Assembly (NCBI GenBank): GCA_947646735.1
Contig: CANTFK010000713.1
Location: 124,001 to 188,000 of the forward strand
Origin: Peronospora farinosa
Lineage: Eukaryota > Oomycota > Peronosporomycetes > Peronosporales > Peronosporaceae
Direction of reading: 5' to 3'
Length of the DNA: 64,000 nt
The notes under the pieces are model-generated. The model worked only from the letters and a program-made list of their open reading frames with translations, was not told the DNA's origin and searched no databases. Made by a program: the position numbers and the translations under genes. This document shows, one piece after another, positions 19,396-29,389 of this stretch. Each line of letters opens with the position of its first letter. The stretch's first letter is position 1.

Positions 19396-21726
19396 TCAGA
19401 AATCGAGCAAAATCATATCGCCCACTTCGCGGTTGGGTATTTCTCCCTGTCGGCTACCACTGAATACAACAAAGTCGGTGGACGTTGTCACTGGAGCTTT
19501 CAGGGGAGCGTTCAATTGAATCAGGTCGCTGTGTGTGCTGCCTGATGAATACGACGATTTCTGTGACTGTGATGAAGACAAATGGCTTTGTCGTGTTGGA
19601 GGCATGTGGTAAACCTTCTTGATTGACTGTTTTGTTGGTCGCTGTTCATAACTTGGTCGATCCTGAGGATGAGGACTTTGTGGTATACGGTCATTCATTG
19701 GCATAGTGTCCCTTGCTTTGGTTACACATAAGACTTGTTCAGCAAGTTGAATTTCTTGCGGGGTCATGCCTGAGTAGTAAAATCGACTGTGGGTGCTTCC
19801 TTCGTTCGTAGCGGCAGTCGTGGCATAACTTTCACGGATAAGTGCGCATGCAGGCTGGTGATAAAGTTTGTACGCAAGGTCTATGTCTTTAGCATCGTCA
19901 ATGACAACCGGTTGTGTTGCTGACTCCCTGGCGCACAACATCAATCCGTTTAGTGACAAGATGTCCGAGTCACGAGTTAACAACTCATTGTGCGAGGTGT
20001 CTGACATCACGAAGCAGCTGGATCTGCGGTTTAAGCTCGCATCAAATGGTGCATCGCCAATAGTCTCAGCTGAACTGTTAGATGAGCCGAGTGCTAGTTG
20101 AGCACGCTCATCATTCAAAAAACCAGGGAACGAACTGCAACTGATGGTTGAGAAACTCAGCTTTCGACTTGAGCACTGGTGATAGTCGTCAGCATTCATA
20201 GGCGCCACTCGATCGTGTTCAAAGTCGTTGTCATGGCCTGAATATGGTGGCGGTGAGCCATTGACGCTGCAATAGCCAGAGTTTTGGTCAAACTTGTTCT
20301 CTACACCTCTTCTCTCGAGGCATACGTTTGCAAGTTGTGAGAACCTATTGCTGGTGCTGTTCCTGTAGAGAATAGGCTTATGAAGATTTCGAGTCTGGCT
20401 CCGAATGACCATATTCATCTGCAATTCAGACGCGCACGTGTTGCATCCCCGAATATCAAAGAACTCCTCATTGCTGTCCCTTAAAGTCTTAGGAGATGCA
20501 TTTTCGCTCCACCTACTGCCATCGATAGTCGCCTGTAAATTGAGCTTACAATGCCCCACTTTGATATTGCTTGAGCTGCCACTGCTTTCATACCTGACTT
20601 CAAAGGACGACAAATCTACAAAGCTTGAGCATGAACCGCAGACAGCCTCGCCACAAAATCGACAATGATATCGTCTCCGAAATGTGCGGAACGTCTTGAG
20701 ACACAGGAAGCAGGTATCACTATTACTCCATGTCATGGTACTCAAGTGCTGAATAGTGACAGCAGGTTTAGCTGCTTCTGCTAAGTGGCTCACGCCCAGT
20801 GCTAGTGTCTGCAACCATTTGCGGTATTTTTTGGCCACTTTATGACCTGCAGCCAGTGCCACCCGCATACGAGGACTTTGTGAAAGCTCCTTCAGCACAA
20901 GTTTCGACGGCATCAACGACAGCAGCAAACTCACGCGTACCAAGGGACCACTAGCATCTTCCTCCACCAACTCTTCTACGACAATACCTGAATTCCGGAA
21001 GTGAAGGCGATCTGTCTTTGAGGACCTTGGCAACTCGGGAATGTCCTTAAAGTTCATACTTGAGAACGTATGCACTCCGATAAGTCGAGACCCCGTCATC
21101 AGTTGCTGTCGGTGGGGATTTCTGGCGATTTGCCGTCCTTTTCGCGTAAGGCTGTCGCTGGTATAACTTCGCTCAAACACGTCCTGGTAGCAGACCATTG
21201 TAAAGTCTCGCTGACCATCCAGTCCGCCCAACTTGGTGAAGGCTCTCAAAGTGATCCAATTGGCATTGTACTTGTCGTCTTCAGTGGAACTCTGCCGAGC
21301 CCCATTGTTACCCGTATTATCTGAGCTTGGTGCGTACGAGGTTGGCGTTGTACAACTCAATGAATCCACGATAGCTCCACTCTCAAATTGTTTGCCGAAA
21401 ATCTTTTTCATGACAGCACGAAAGTCTTTAGACGTATGAGTTCGTAGCACGTCCAACATTGTGTTGACGTCGGCTTGGACGGTTGTAGCCGCTCGAGCGA
21501 TGTAGAATTCGGACGGATGGCCACCTCCTCCATTGCCGAATGTACGAACAGTGCTCACTTTGCTCGTAAGAGACTCACCCTTCATCTCGTACAGTTGCGT
21601 ACCATTCTTATCGCTCAGTAACTTCCAATCATGGGTAGCAGTGGTCACCATTAGAGCCAAATCGGCTGCGTCCTCCCGAACGCGCCCAAGAATTCTGGCC
21701 GATTGAGATGAACGATCCGAATTCAT
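19396..21726 (-). CDS. START-FYVE protein 1 (lipid-transfer-like and zinc finger)
   Basis: A 776-aa protein. The start at 21726 is preferred over the in-frame Met at 21846 because the N-terminus then aligns with the paralogue at 25307-28012 (DAADLALMVTTATHDWKLL against ASDLAILATTTQGWRFV). Residues about 10-300 resemble the START-like domain of oomycete START-FYVE proteins. At about 335-440 is an FYVE-type finger: WSNSDTCFLC, RRRYHCRFCGEAVCGSC, then GCNTC. The canonical RHHCR is RYHCR here, and 61 residues separate the third and fourth cysteine pairs. The rest is Ser-rich and ends FVVFSGSR...DMILLDF, as in the paralogue. A role at PI3P-bearing endosomes is inferred from the family; the altered signature makes PI3P binding uncertain. 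Confidence 0.85.
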   Translation of the reverse strand: MNSDRSSQSARILGRVREDAADLALMVTTATHDWKLLSDKNGTQLYEMKGESLTSKVSTVRTFGNGGGGHPSEFYIARAATTVQADVNTMLDVLRTHTSKDFRAVMKKIFGKQFESGAIVDSLSCTTPTSYAPSSDNTGNNGARQSSTEDDKYNANWITLRAFTKLGGLDGQRDFTMVCYQDVFERSYTSDSLTRKGRQIARNPHRQQLMTGSRLIGVHTFSSMNFKDIPELPRSSKTDRLHFRNSGIVVEELVEEDASGPLVRVSLLLSLMPSKLVLKELSQSPRMRVALAAGHKVAKKYRKWLQTLALGVSHLAEAAKPAVTIQHLSTMTWSNSDTCFLCLKTFRTFRRRYHCRFCGEAVCGSCSSFVDLSSFEVRYESSGSSSNIKVGHCKLNLQATIDGSRWSENASPKTLRDSNEEFFDIRGCNTCASELQMNMVIRSQTRNLHKPILYRNSTSNRFSQLANVCLERRGVENKFDQNSGYCSVNGSPPPYSGHDNDFEHDRVAPMNADDYHQCSSRKLSFSTISCSSFPGFLNDERAQLALGSSNSSAETIGDAPFDASLNRRSSCFVMSDTSHNELLTRDSDILSLNGLMLCARESATQPVVIDDAKDIDLAYKLYHQPACALIRESYATTAATNEGSTHSRFYYSGMTPQEIQLAEQVLCVTKARDTMPMNDRIPQSPHPQDRPSYEQRPTKQSIKKVYHMPPTRQSHLSSSQSQKSSYSSGSTHSDLIQLNAPLKAPVTTSTDFVVFSGSRQGEIPNREVGDMILLDF

Positions 21727-22792
21727 GATCAAGTTTAATATGAAGATGCGTATCAAAAAGTATTCAGTCAGAAAGTTATAAAGTCTCTTGATGATAACGG
21801 CACCACCTCCTCCTTTGCTTCTGTCAACTCGACGAATGACTGACATTCATTGACTGCAGATAAAGTGAAGGTACATGTGGCAATCGTCAAGGACTTGTTC
21901 GGTCTCAGCTTGCGATCTGGACGACACATTACGCTTCTGTCAAGAACCTTTCAGTAGGTCTGAAGAGGTAGTACCATTTTTACAGCTCGAATGACGAGCA
22001 CAGTGTTTAAGAACAACTATCCACTTACTAATGCACTAATAAGAATAACAACACTATTGTTATTTGCCTTGTAGCTTAATCTATATACGAGTAACTTGGC
22101 TTAGACTCTTTACAGTCTCGTTTTGAAACTAAGTAGATGTGTCAGAGGTGGATGACCACATACGTGTGAAAAGTAATTGGCCAAGTTTAGGTTGTTCACT
22201 GCAGCAGTACTAACTGCATTACGTCAGTCAAGTGTGCAGTGGCAAAAAAATTAATGTGACATCATAGCTTGCTTGTCCGATAACGACATAGTGGTGAAAC
22301 TCAATCGTAAATATACTATAGATGTACTTGAATACCAATAAATGAATTCGACACGTCTTGAATAGACGCAATTAATGAACTGCCGTTACAAATCACGAAG
22401 TTGAAACTGACGAAAGATGGGAAGGCAAAAGAAAGGCTGGTATGTGTTTAAACAATGCTTAAAATCATTCATGGATAGTCGCGGTCTATTCAATTGGATA
22501 CCTTTGAAAAAAATACAACTTTACATCTTTATTGTTGAACGCTACAAAAGTTGTATAACTTCAGTCTGCAATTGGTAAAATTTCCGTCATAACATCACAC
22601 TACGCTTTAGCCGTACGTGTCTTTGCATTATATATTATGTAGGATTCGTATGTGAGGATACTATAGATATGGTTATGCTAATAACATAGTAGTAAAGCTC
22701 GTGAATGAGACAAAAAGACTCCAACGTGTACAAGCTAGTACGGTGGATGGGCGTTCGGCTCAGGCGGCGCGGCCATCCGTAAGCATTTTACT
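21727..22792. other. Intergenic
   Basis: Upstream region of START-FYVE protein 1, AT-rich. The in-frame extension 21727-21846 could be 5' leader. No other gene, repeat or RNA is recognised. Confidence 0.5.
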
Positions 22793-23044
22793 ATGGCTCT
22801 ATCTGCCACGACGCTGGATGATGACATGAACGAGTTACTGACGTTCTTTAAAATGCCGCACACTCAGGAAAGTGACAATCAGATTCCTCAAAACCTTTCT
22901 GTCAATTTCTCGTTGTTTGCTGAAAACTGCGTAACGTTGGACAAGTTGACGTTTACTACATTTACTGCTTTGAGAAATAGTTGCACAGGTATATGGTTGA
23001 TGACACGTTGCGTGCTATACACAAATTTTGGCAGCTCGTCATAA
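22793..23044 (+). pseudogene. Possible START-domain fragment
   Basis: A short frame of 83 residues contains ENCVTLDKLTFTT, close to the QNGVTLDKLTCTT of the START-FYVE protein at 25307-28012. It is preceded by SATTLDDDMNELL, comparable with the TTV...MLD stretch in both paralogues. It lies on the opposite strand to those genes and has no continuation with the finger or C-terminus. The best reading is a relic of a third copy in the duplicated cluster; a chance match cannot be excluded. Confidence 0.35.
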
Positions 23045-24060
23045 CTTTACAATGATGTACTATTACGGCATCAGTCAGTTGCACCTCTAAAAGTTAACAA
23101 ATGGCCGACGAGCTTTCAAATATGAGGTGACATCGCACTTGTTTGATCGAAATGCTCATGTTTTTCAGTACGAAATACTCTGATATCTAGAACTTCCCAG
23201 CATTTCGAAGATAGAGAAACTGCATTTTTGTAACTCGAGTAGTGATTGAAACGACAAATGAGCCAAATAGTGTACGCGCGAGCCTCTTCATGTCACTGAT
23301 GCCAAATAAACGGCTGCCAGTCCATGGATTAAAGCAGCGCACTCACACGGTTCAGCCACGAGCATTGCTTAAGTACATTTACATATTTTGGTATGATGAT
23401 GACTACTGACGGGTGGGGAACGAGTATGGATGTGATTATATGGATTAGATAGATTAAAATGGCTTATCGAAGTGTGTCGATCAAGGCTCAAGTCATTGTA
23501 GAAATCGCGTAATGAATTAGCGTCTAGATATAGATCGTTTTGTTATATTTCATGGATCGATGATATACGCAAGACTCCGCTCTTTATGGCCTAGTTGCAT
23601 GGCCACACGGAGTTACAATATAACCTCAGTAGATCACGAAACAAGGCCACAAAGAGCAAAGTCTCGCCTGCTCAGATCACAAAGGTTATTAATTCAAAAA
23701 CTTACTAGCACTTCAACTTACACCGTCAAGACCCAGCAAAATTTAAACGATGGCCACAATTCTGCTGTTGGTATCGTAACATTACATCGCTATTGTCATC
23801 CTATGGTGACGACAAGCAAAATTAGCAACTATTTAAAAGAAAACTTTACGTACGATAGCACAACAATGGATTTTAACTACCCACAAGGTTGGACTTGTCT
23901 ACTGTATTTGTATTGTAAGCATTAAAATTAGTGTTGTCGTTAAACATGTTTATTTGGAAAAAGCACAATAGCCCGATTGGTGAACGACATGTCAACGACA
24001 CCACGCAAAGTCGTTCACCGCTTGTAATTGATCGACTGACTACACTTTACATTTAACACA
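23045..24060. other. Intergenic
   Basis: AT-rich. A 121-residue frame at 23560-23925 has no recognisable features and is probably fortuitous. The last 60 bases form the leader of the C2 gene at 24061. Confidence 0.45.
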
Positions 24061-24504
24061 ATGGGAGAAGACAAATTTACAGTGAAAGTGGTCTTATTCA
24101 AATGTCACGACCTCGTGGCGATTACGAACGAAGTTGGTGGTAAGAGTAGCGCATCCGTCGTATTCACTTTAGATGGCGTATCCAAGAAGAGCTCGTGTGT
24201 CAAAAGCAGCCTGGACCCGCATTGGTCACCACCTGAAAAATTTGAGTTCAAGGTGGACGAGTGGGAGAATCAATTCATGATCGCACAGGTGTTCGACTAT
24301 AGTCAACAAAGCAAGGGTGAGCTCATTGGGTCGGCCGTAATTCCATTGACGCTCTACGCTGGAAACAGAAACTGCGAAATTTGCAGTTACCCATTGGTGC
24401 TACCAGATGAGGTAGGCGGATTGGGGTCACCCAAGAGCGACATGTTTCTACAGATAAGTCTCTTAGCGGCAGACGGCAGCCCAGTAGAGGAATTTTATTG
24501 GTAA
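24061..24504 (+). CDS. Single C2-domain protein with lost calcium ligands
   Basis: A 147-aa protein that is one C2 domain with no other module. It starts at the Met that aligns with its paralogue at 29390-29839 (MGEDKFTVKVVLFKCHDL against MGKKQKKFVVNIYLYKCQDL). Beta-strand blocks include VVFTLDGVSKKSS, HWSPPEKFEFKVDEWE and LIGSAVIPL, ending YPLVLPDEVGG and a Gly-Ser-Pro-Val-Glu end. The calcium loops are altered: KSDPY of the paralogue is KSSAS here, and DYDRLSMDD is DYSQQSKGE, removing several aspartates. Calcium-dependent lipid binding is therefore unlikely; a structural or calcium-independent role is inferred. Single-C2 proteins of this size usually bind membranes. Confidence 0.88.
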   Translation: MGEDKFTVKVVLFKCHDLVAITNEVGGKSSASVVFTLDGVSKKSSCVKSSLDPHWSPPEKFEFKVDEWENQFMIAQVFDYSQQSKGELIGSAVIPLTLYAGNRNCEICSYPLVLPDEVGGLGSPKSDMFLQISLLAADGSPVEEFYW

Positions 24505-25306
24505 TACTGATTTGAGAGTGAATAAAGAGGCTTACGAGATCTAAACTTTGATTGATACATGCATACTGAATTTCGAATGCTACGTCGTGAAGATTCTACA
24601 AGGACAAGAGTGTGAACCCTCTACGTGCATTGTAAAAGACCCCTTATCAAGACGTTGCTTTGAATTGCTTGAACAAGAATCGTGGACAAGTAGTCGATTT
24701 GTCATGGCAGTCTATATGTACAACGCGCCGACCTAATTGTCCTTGGTAGGCCACGATTTTTGATAGTTCAGTATCGTCATCATCGCAAAGTTAATGCCTT
24801 TCATTTCAATTTGTGTCACGACCTTAATTAGTGTATGTTGGCGACTTGCAACAAAGGATGCTGTGCGAGCCTTAAGTTAACGTTTTCCAGCAACACTGTT
24901 ACTAAGTAGCAGCAAACATCATACGACACAAACGTAGTAGCTGCTCTATTTACAACCAAAACATCACGTAGAGTAATTTTTTATGCTTGCGTTATGGAGA
25001 ACGTTATTGCACCGCTTCTTTTCTTAGTTAGACTTGGCGGTAGCAGTGTGCACCCTCACTATAACTTTTGGCTGCATCGAGAGTTATGAAATAATCAGTT
25101 GACCACATTTGTTGTCCTTCACTTGTGGGTAGATCTAATCAATTTAACGTTATTCCGTTGCACATACCTACATCAATATGTCGCAATCTGCAAGGTTTAT
25201 CTCTAGCTACTCGCTGCACGGTGGTATATTGTATTACAACACTTTTCAAATGATAAATAGCTCTTCGTTCGAGCATTTCAACTTGCACCTTGACTGCGTT
25301 CGTCTA
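24505..25306. other. Intergenic between convergent genes
   Basis: The 3' flanks of the C2 gene (plus strand) and START-FYVE protein 2 (minus strand) meet here. AT-rich; no gene recognised. Confidence 0.5.
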
Positions 25307-28012
25307 CTAAAAATCAAGCGGGATCATATCTTGACCATCGTCTACCCGCATAAAAATGGATTCACGCCTCGACTCCGAGAACACAACGAAAGTTGCTGGT
25401 GACTGGTCGGAGAGGGACAATGGAATCATATCGTTGCGATCCAAGTCTTCTGATGCCGTGCTGTATTCCGGAACCGAAGTTGGAAGTCGTTGCATCTGGT
25501 GCGTAGGCCTCAAGACGGAATTTAGTCTAGCTGAGGAAGTCATATAAAGTTTGCTGCTATCCGGACTGGACAAGGCCTGGTCTTGCTGGGGTACGGATGT
25601 TGAGGTGGCTGATCCTACGAATGCGGCTGCTACGGCCGCAGTCGCTGTGGTTGATGGCTCACTCTTCATCCTTGAAAACTGGAATTGACCGCTGCTGTCA
25701 CCTGACGTGTTCGACCGAGCTTCTAGCTTGAAGCCATTCAAAGCAGGGTGCATGCTAGATTTTGCGAAGTTGTTTGGGTTGTCGTTCGAGTTCTCCGCTA
25801 AAGTCGTAGAGGATAATGGAGCAGTTGCAGCGGGATTCCAGGCGCTGGTCTGACTACGGTGCCGAAGACGATTTGCAGGTCGAAGCATATTACTTTGAGA
25901 TACAGCATAATCATCACGTGTGCTGGTTGTGTTGCTTCGATATCGAGCATCAGCGCCAGTATTTCTAAGCCGCGCAGTGGAAAAAGCCTCGTAGCTCTTT
26001 GTCTTACAACCTGGTTCCAGCACCTTTTCCATTTCAGGCTCCTCATATTTATGAACCTGCTCGCAACTTTTTTTGCGAGTAAGTGGCGGGCGCTGTATCG
26101 AAACAGGTTCATATTGGTCATCTGACGGCCTAGGCTTTAGCCCGGCAAGAGCCAGGATGTCCGGGTCACGAGAGAGATCGGAAGCCGAAAAATCGTCCGA
26201 CGTGGTGCCGCGCGAGTGCTGCAACGCGTTGTCGTTGGTGTAACGATCGTTAGACGAACGTGAGAATGAACTGCTCGCTGTAGACATCGACACCATACTA
26301 TGCTTATCATTAAGACGCTGTGGCAGATCTGGGTCCGACACATTACGCATGCGACGTAGCTCGTCTGGATCAGACACATTTCGGAAGCGCGAGGAAGCTG
26401 GCTCGTCCACTGCTGGAAATTCATCCTGCAGTTCTTCAAACATGACTGGAAAGTCATCTAGCGGTTCATCCCCTAGAAAGCTGATACTGTATCGTCCATC
26501 CTCCTCGACCATCGCACCAACACCACATTGCGATGGGATATACGTCGCTATAGAGCCCAGACGACGTTCATAGTTGACATCGTCAGAGCTGTCGTATGAG
26601 ATCACTTCATCATCATCATTGCTGATACTCCGATCAATTCTCAATGAAGCTTGCATATTCTCACCGCTGTAATTGCTTCCAGAGTCGGAGAATCGCCGTG
26701 TCTTTACAGTGCCAGAGGTCGCTAGACCTTGACGGAGATCCGCAACGCAGGCGCTGCAGCCTCGGGCCTCTCGATAGTTACGCGTTCCGTTGCTGCTGCT
26801 AGAAACACTCTTCATCGAGGACACTTGCCAAACATCTCCAGTCTGACTAAAGTCTGTGGTTATCGGCTCGCCACGTTGCGATATCGCTAGCGAGTTAGCT
26901 GCATTGGCAGCCAAGGTATTACCGCTACCGTCTGTAACCTCATATCCGGCCATATTGACCATACTGGAGCAGGCGCCACACACTGCCTCGCCGCAGAACC
27001 GACAGTGGTGACACCGACGGAACGTGCGGAACATCTTGAGACACATGAAACAATGATCACTCTGCTTCCACGTGAGCTTACTCATACAATGCAAAGTTAC
27101 CTCTGGTCTCATAACCTGCGCCAAATTATTTACACAGCTCGCTAGTGTCTGCAGCCAACGTTGATACTTTCTAGCATATTTTAACGTCGCCTTGGTCGGC
27201 AATAATGACAGCAGCAAGGAAAGTTTCAGTACATTGGGCTCCGAAGTCTCTTCAATAACGAATCCGGAATTCCGAAAGTGCAGCCTGTCCATACAATCGG
27301 GAATCGGCAACTCCGGGACATCCTGAAAGTTGACGCTGCTGAGTACATGCACGCCAACCAATTTGCTCTGTGGTTGAAAATTCAACGTGTCCGATCGGGT
27401 CCTTACTGAGCCCCGTCCAACGCGCTCCAAGACCCCCGAGTCGTGCCGAGAGAAGGCATCCTGATAGCAAACAAGTGTAAAATCTCGATTGTTTTCCACA
27501 TTGTCTAGCTTGGCTTGTGCTTTAAGTGTTAACCAGTTAACCGAGTACGAGTCGTCCTCAGAGTAACTTCGTCTTGCACCTTCTGCTCCAGCATCCGGGT
27601 CTTCTGCAAATGGTGGTGGAGTAGTACAAGTCAACTTGTCTAACGTGACTCCATTCTGAAAATTCTCTTGAAAAATTTGTTTCATAACAAGTCGAAACTC
27701 ATCGGTAGTTGAGGAATGCAATAGATCCAACATTGCAGCTACACCCGTGTGTACCGTTGTAACTGCTCGTACAGTATAATAATCCGATGAATGACCTGCT
27801 CCACGTCCAAATTTCTTGGCTGTCGTAACATTTGATGGTAAATTGCGTCCTGTCATTTCGTAAAGCATTGCACCATTACGTTCATTAACAAATCGCCATC
27901 CTTGAGTAGTCGTAGCTAAAATAGCCAAGTCTGAAGCTGCTTCCTGCATTCGTTCTAGCATTAAAGTGGAAGGCGCATGACCGGTGGTTTTATTGGTGGC
28001 CGTGCGACTCAT
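25307..28012 (-). CDS. START-FYVE protein 2
   Basis: A 901-aa paralogue of the protein at 19396-21726. Residues about 15-310 form the START-like domain (EAASDLAILATTTQGWRFV, VRAVTTVHTGVAAMLDLL, FTLVCYQDAF, DRLHFRNSGFVIEE). The FYVE-type finger at about 320-430 has WKQSDHCFMC, RRCHHCRFCGEAVCGAC and GCSAC, with 70 residues between the third and fourth cysteine pairs and RGC where RVC is usual. It keeps HHCR, so PI3P binding is more plausible than in protein 1. The long Ser/Asp-rich tail ends FVVFSESR...DMIPLDF. A related DMIPLSL occurs about 30 residues earlier. Single exon. Early endosome localisation is inferred from the family only. Confidence 0.88.
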   Translation of the reverse strand: MSRTATNKTTGHAPSTLMLERMQEAASDLAILATTTQGWRFVNERNGAMLYEMTGRNLPSNVTTAKKFGRGAGHSSDYYTVRAVTTVHTGVAAMLDLLHSSTTDEFRLVMKQIFQENFQNGVTLDKLTCTTPPPFAEDPDAGAEGARRSYSEDDSYSVNWLTLKAQAKLDNVENNRDFTLVCYQDAFSRHDSGVLERVGRGSVRTRSDTLNFQPQSKLVGVHVLSSVNFQDVPELPIPDCMDRLHFRNSGFVIEETSEPNVLKLSLLLSLLPTKATLKYARKYQRWLQTLASCVNNLAQVMRPEVTLHCMSKLTWKQSDHCFMCLKMFRTFRRCHHCRFCGEAVCGACSSMVNMAGYEVTDGSGNTLAANAANSLAISQRGEPITTDFSQTGDVWQVSSMKSVSSSSNGTRNYREARGCSACVADLRQGLATSGTVKTRRFSDSGSNYSGENMQASLRIDRSISNDDDEVISYDSSDDVNYERRLGSIATYIPSQCGVGAMVEEDGRYSISFLGDEPLDDFPVMFEELQDEFPAVDEPASSRFRNVSDPDELRRMRNVSDPDLPQRLNDKHSMVSMSTASSSFSRSSNDRYTNDNALQHSRGTTSDDFSASDLSRDPDILALAGLKPRPSDDQYEPVSIQRPPLTRKKSCEQVHKYEEPEMEKVLEPGCKTKSYEAFSTARLRNTGADARYRSNTTSTRDDYAVSQSNMLRPANRLRHRSQTSAWNPAATAPLSSTTLAENSNDNPNNFAKSSMHPALNGFKLEARSNTSGDSSGQFQFSRMKSEPSTTATAAVAAAFVGSATSTSVPQQDQALSSPDSSKLYMTSSARLNSVLRPTHQMQRLPTSVPEYSTASEDLDRNDMIPLSLSDQSPATFVVFSESRRESIFMRVDDGQDMIPLDF

Positions 28013-28854
28013 AGTGATCGATCGATTTTTAAATAATGGAATGGGACAAACGAGTGGGGGGGGGGGGCTTGAATATCGGCCTATCGCTTAACATTTTTTA
28101 AGGACGGGCGAACATTCGGTCGTTCGTTGTCCCTTTTTGCTCTCTTGGACTATCGAATACCCGACGACATCCAGATTATTAAAATATGTCTAAGGTTAAT
28201 AAAGAGGTTCAGTCCTCTGGTTTACTTGTAACATTGCGATATCTGCTTTTTTTGCATCGATATAAACGCAGTGTGTAAAAAATCAAGTGGCTGTCGCTGT
28301 TGTACACCCTTCGTGGGAGACTATTTGTTTTTATCTTACTTTTTATGTAACTGCGACCAAAAAGAGCAAGGAATACGGTTGGACGAAGGGACGCATCACT
28401 GTAAGGAAGACAGAGGATAGGGATCAAATCTCAGCAGATGGGACGTAATAGAGTACTTAATATAATTGGACAGGTACTGTAATAATTGTTGATGTCCATT
28501 GGCAACGAAGCAGAAGGAATACTGTACAACCTTACGTCCCATTTAAAGACCAACCTTTGTCAAAGGACGGATGAGCCGTAAAATGACAAATCAAATGGTG
28601 ATTGATTCTACGATCGAACGACCTTTTTTCAGAACCGTGCGAGGAACCTGTGGCAAAACTTACAGCCGTGGAATTGACCAAGAGCTTACTTAAACCTGCA
28701 CCTTCGTCGATTTTCTGAGGGCAGTCACTGTGCAATTCGTGTCAGTGATCCATGTGCCACCGCAATGGAAACTGAGCATACGTACATACATGAAACAACA
28801 CCTTTTGAAGTAGAAACGCATGATGTAGTTTAGATATGAACGGTGAAGATGCAA
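28013..28854. other. Intergenic upstream of START-FYVE protein 2
   Basis: It holds a run of 12 G at 28056-28067 and, on the minus strand just upstream of the ATG, CCATTCCATTATTT, which resembles the oomycete initiator and flanking promoter element. No gene recognised. Confidence 0.45.
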
Positions 28855-29232
28855 TCAGAAAAAAGAGGTCGGAAGATCCCGTGCTTTGCGTTGCGTTTTT
28901 CCCAGCGAGACTTTATAGGTCCATATATTTATTTCGTCCTTGTCTAGCACCATGCATTTTTTGTCTTTGGAGCTGCAGCAAGAAACCAGCTGATGCATTG
29001 ATTTGACGTGGCACTCACAGCCACAAAAGCGGACATGACGACTTTCCCATGCTACGCGGCGTGAAATAAGGGCACACATTGCGTTGTCCTTCCCACACAG
29101 CTCTAGTCTTTCCATGTCATACACAGCCTGGGTTTTTATCCAGTTACAGTCAGCTCCAAACTGTACACCTACCGCTTCATCGATGAAGGTGGTGGCAATA
29201 TAGCTCCACATCAGTAAGTTACGGTCCACCAC
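28855..29232 (-). CDS. Hypothetical cysteine-rich protein (possibly a fragment)
   Basis: A 125-residue frame with clustered cysteines: ELCGKDNAMC, RFCGCECH and SCCSSKDKKC. The pattern could coordinate zinc or form disulfides, but there is no signal peptide and I recognise no family. The frame is open upstream to about 29280 without another Met. It lies between START-FYVE protein 2 and the second C2 gene, both on the same strand, with 157 bp to the latter. It may be a relic. Confidence 0.35.
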   Translation of the reverse strand: MVDRNLLMWSYIATTFIDEAVGVQFGADCNWIKTQAVYDMERLELCGKDNAMCALISRRVAWESRHVRFCGCECHVKSMHQLVSCCSSKDKKCMVLDKDEINIWTYKVSLGKTQRKARDLPTSFF

Positions 29233-29389
29233 AAACTTGAAACCATTTAAATAGTTTTGTGCCGTCGAATTCCTGGGACCTTAGTCATCTACTAGGTACA
29301 TTAGACCAATTTCAACACATTCTTCTTTTTTCTACACCGCGAACGTCGCGGTGCTAATATATTTTTGTGTAACGCCATTACGTTAGTTC

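Noticed and set aside
23560..23925. 121-codon frame upstream of the C2 gene
   Set aside because: No similarity to the clustered families, no domain and AT-driven composition.
28056..28067. Run of 12 G upstream of START-FYVE protein 2 as a regulatory G-quadruplex
   Set aside because: A single uninterrupted homopolymer in intergenic DNA is not evidence of regulation; noted only as an assembly caution.
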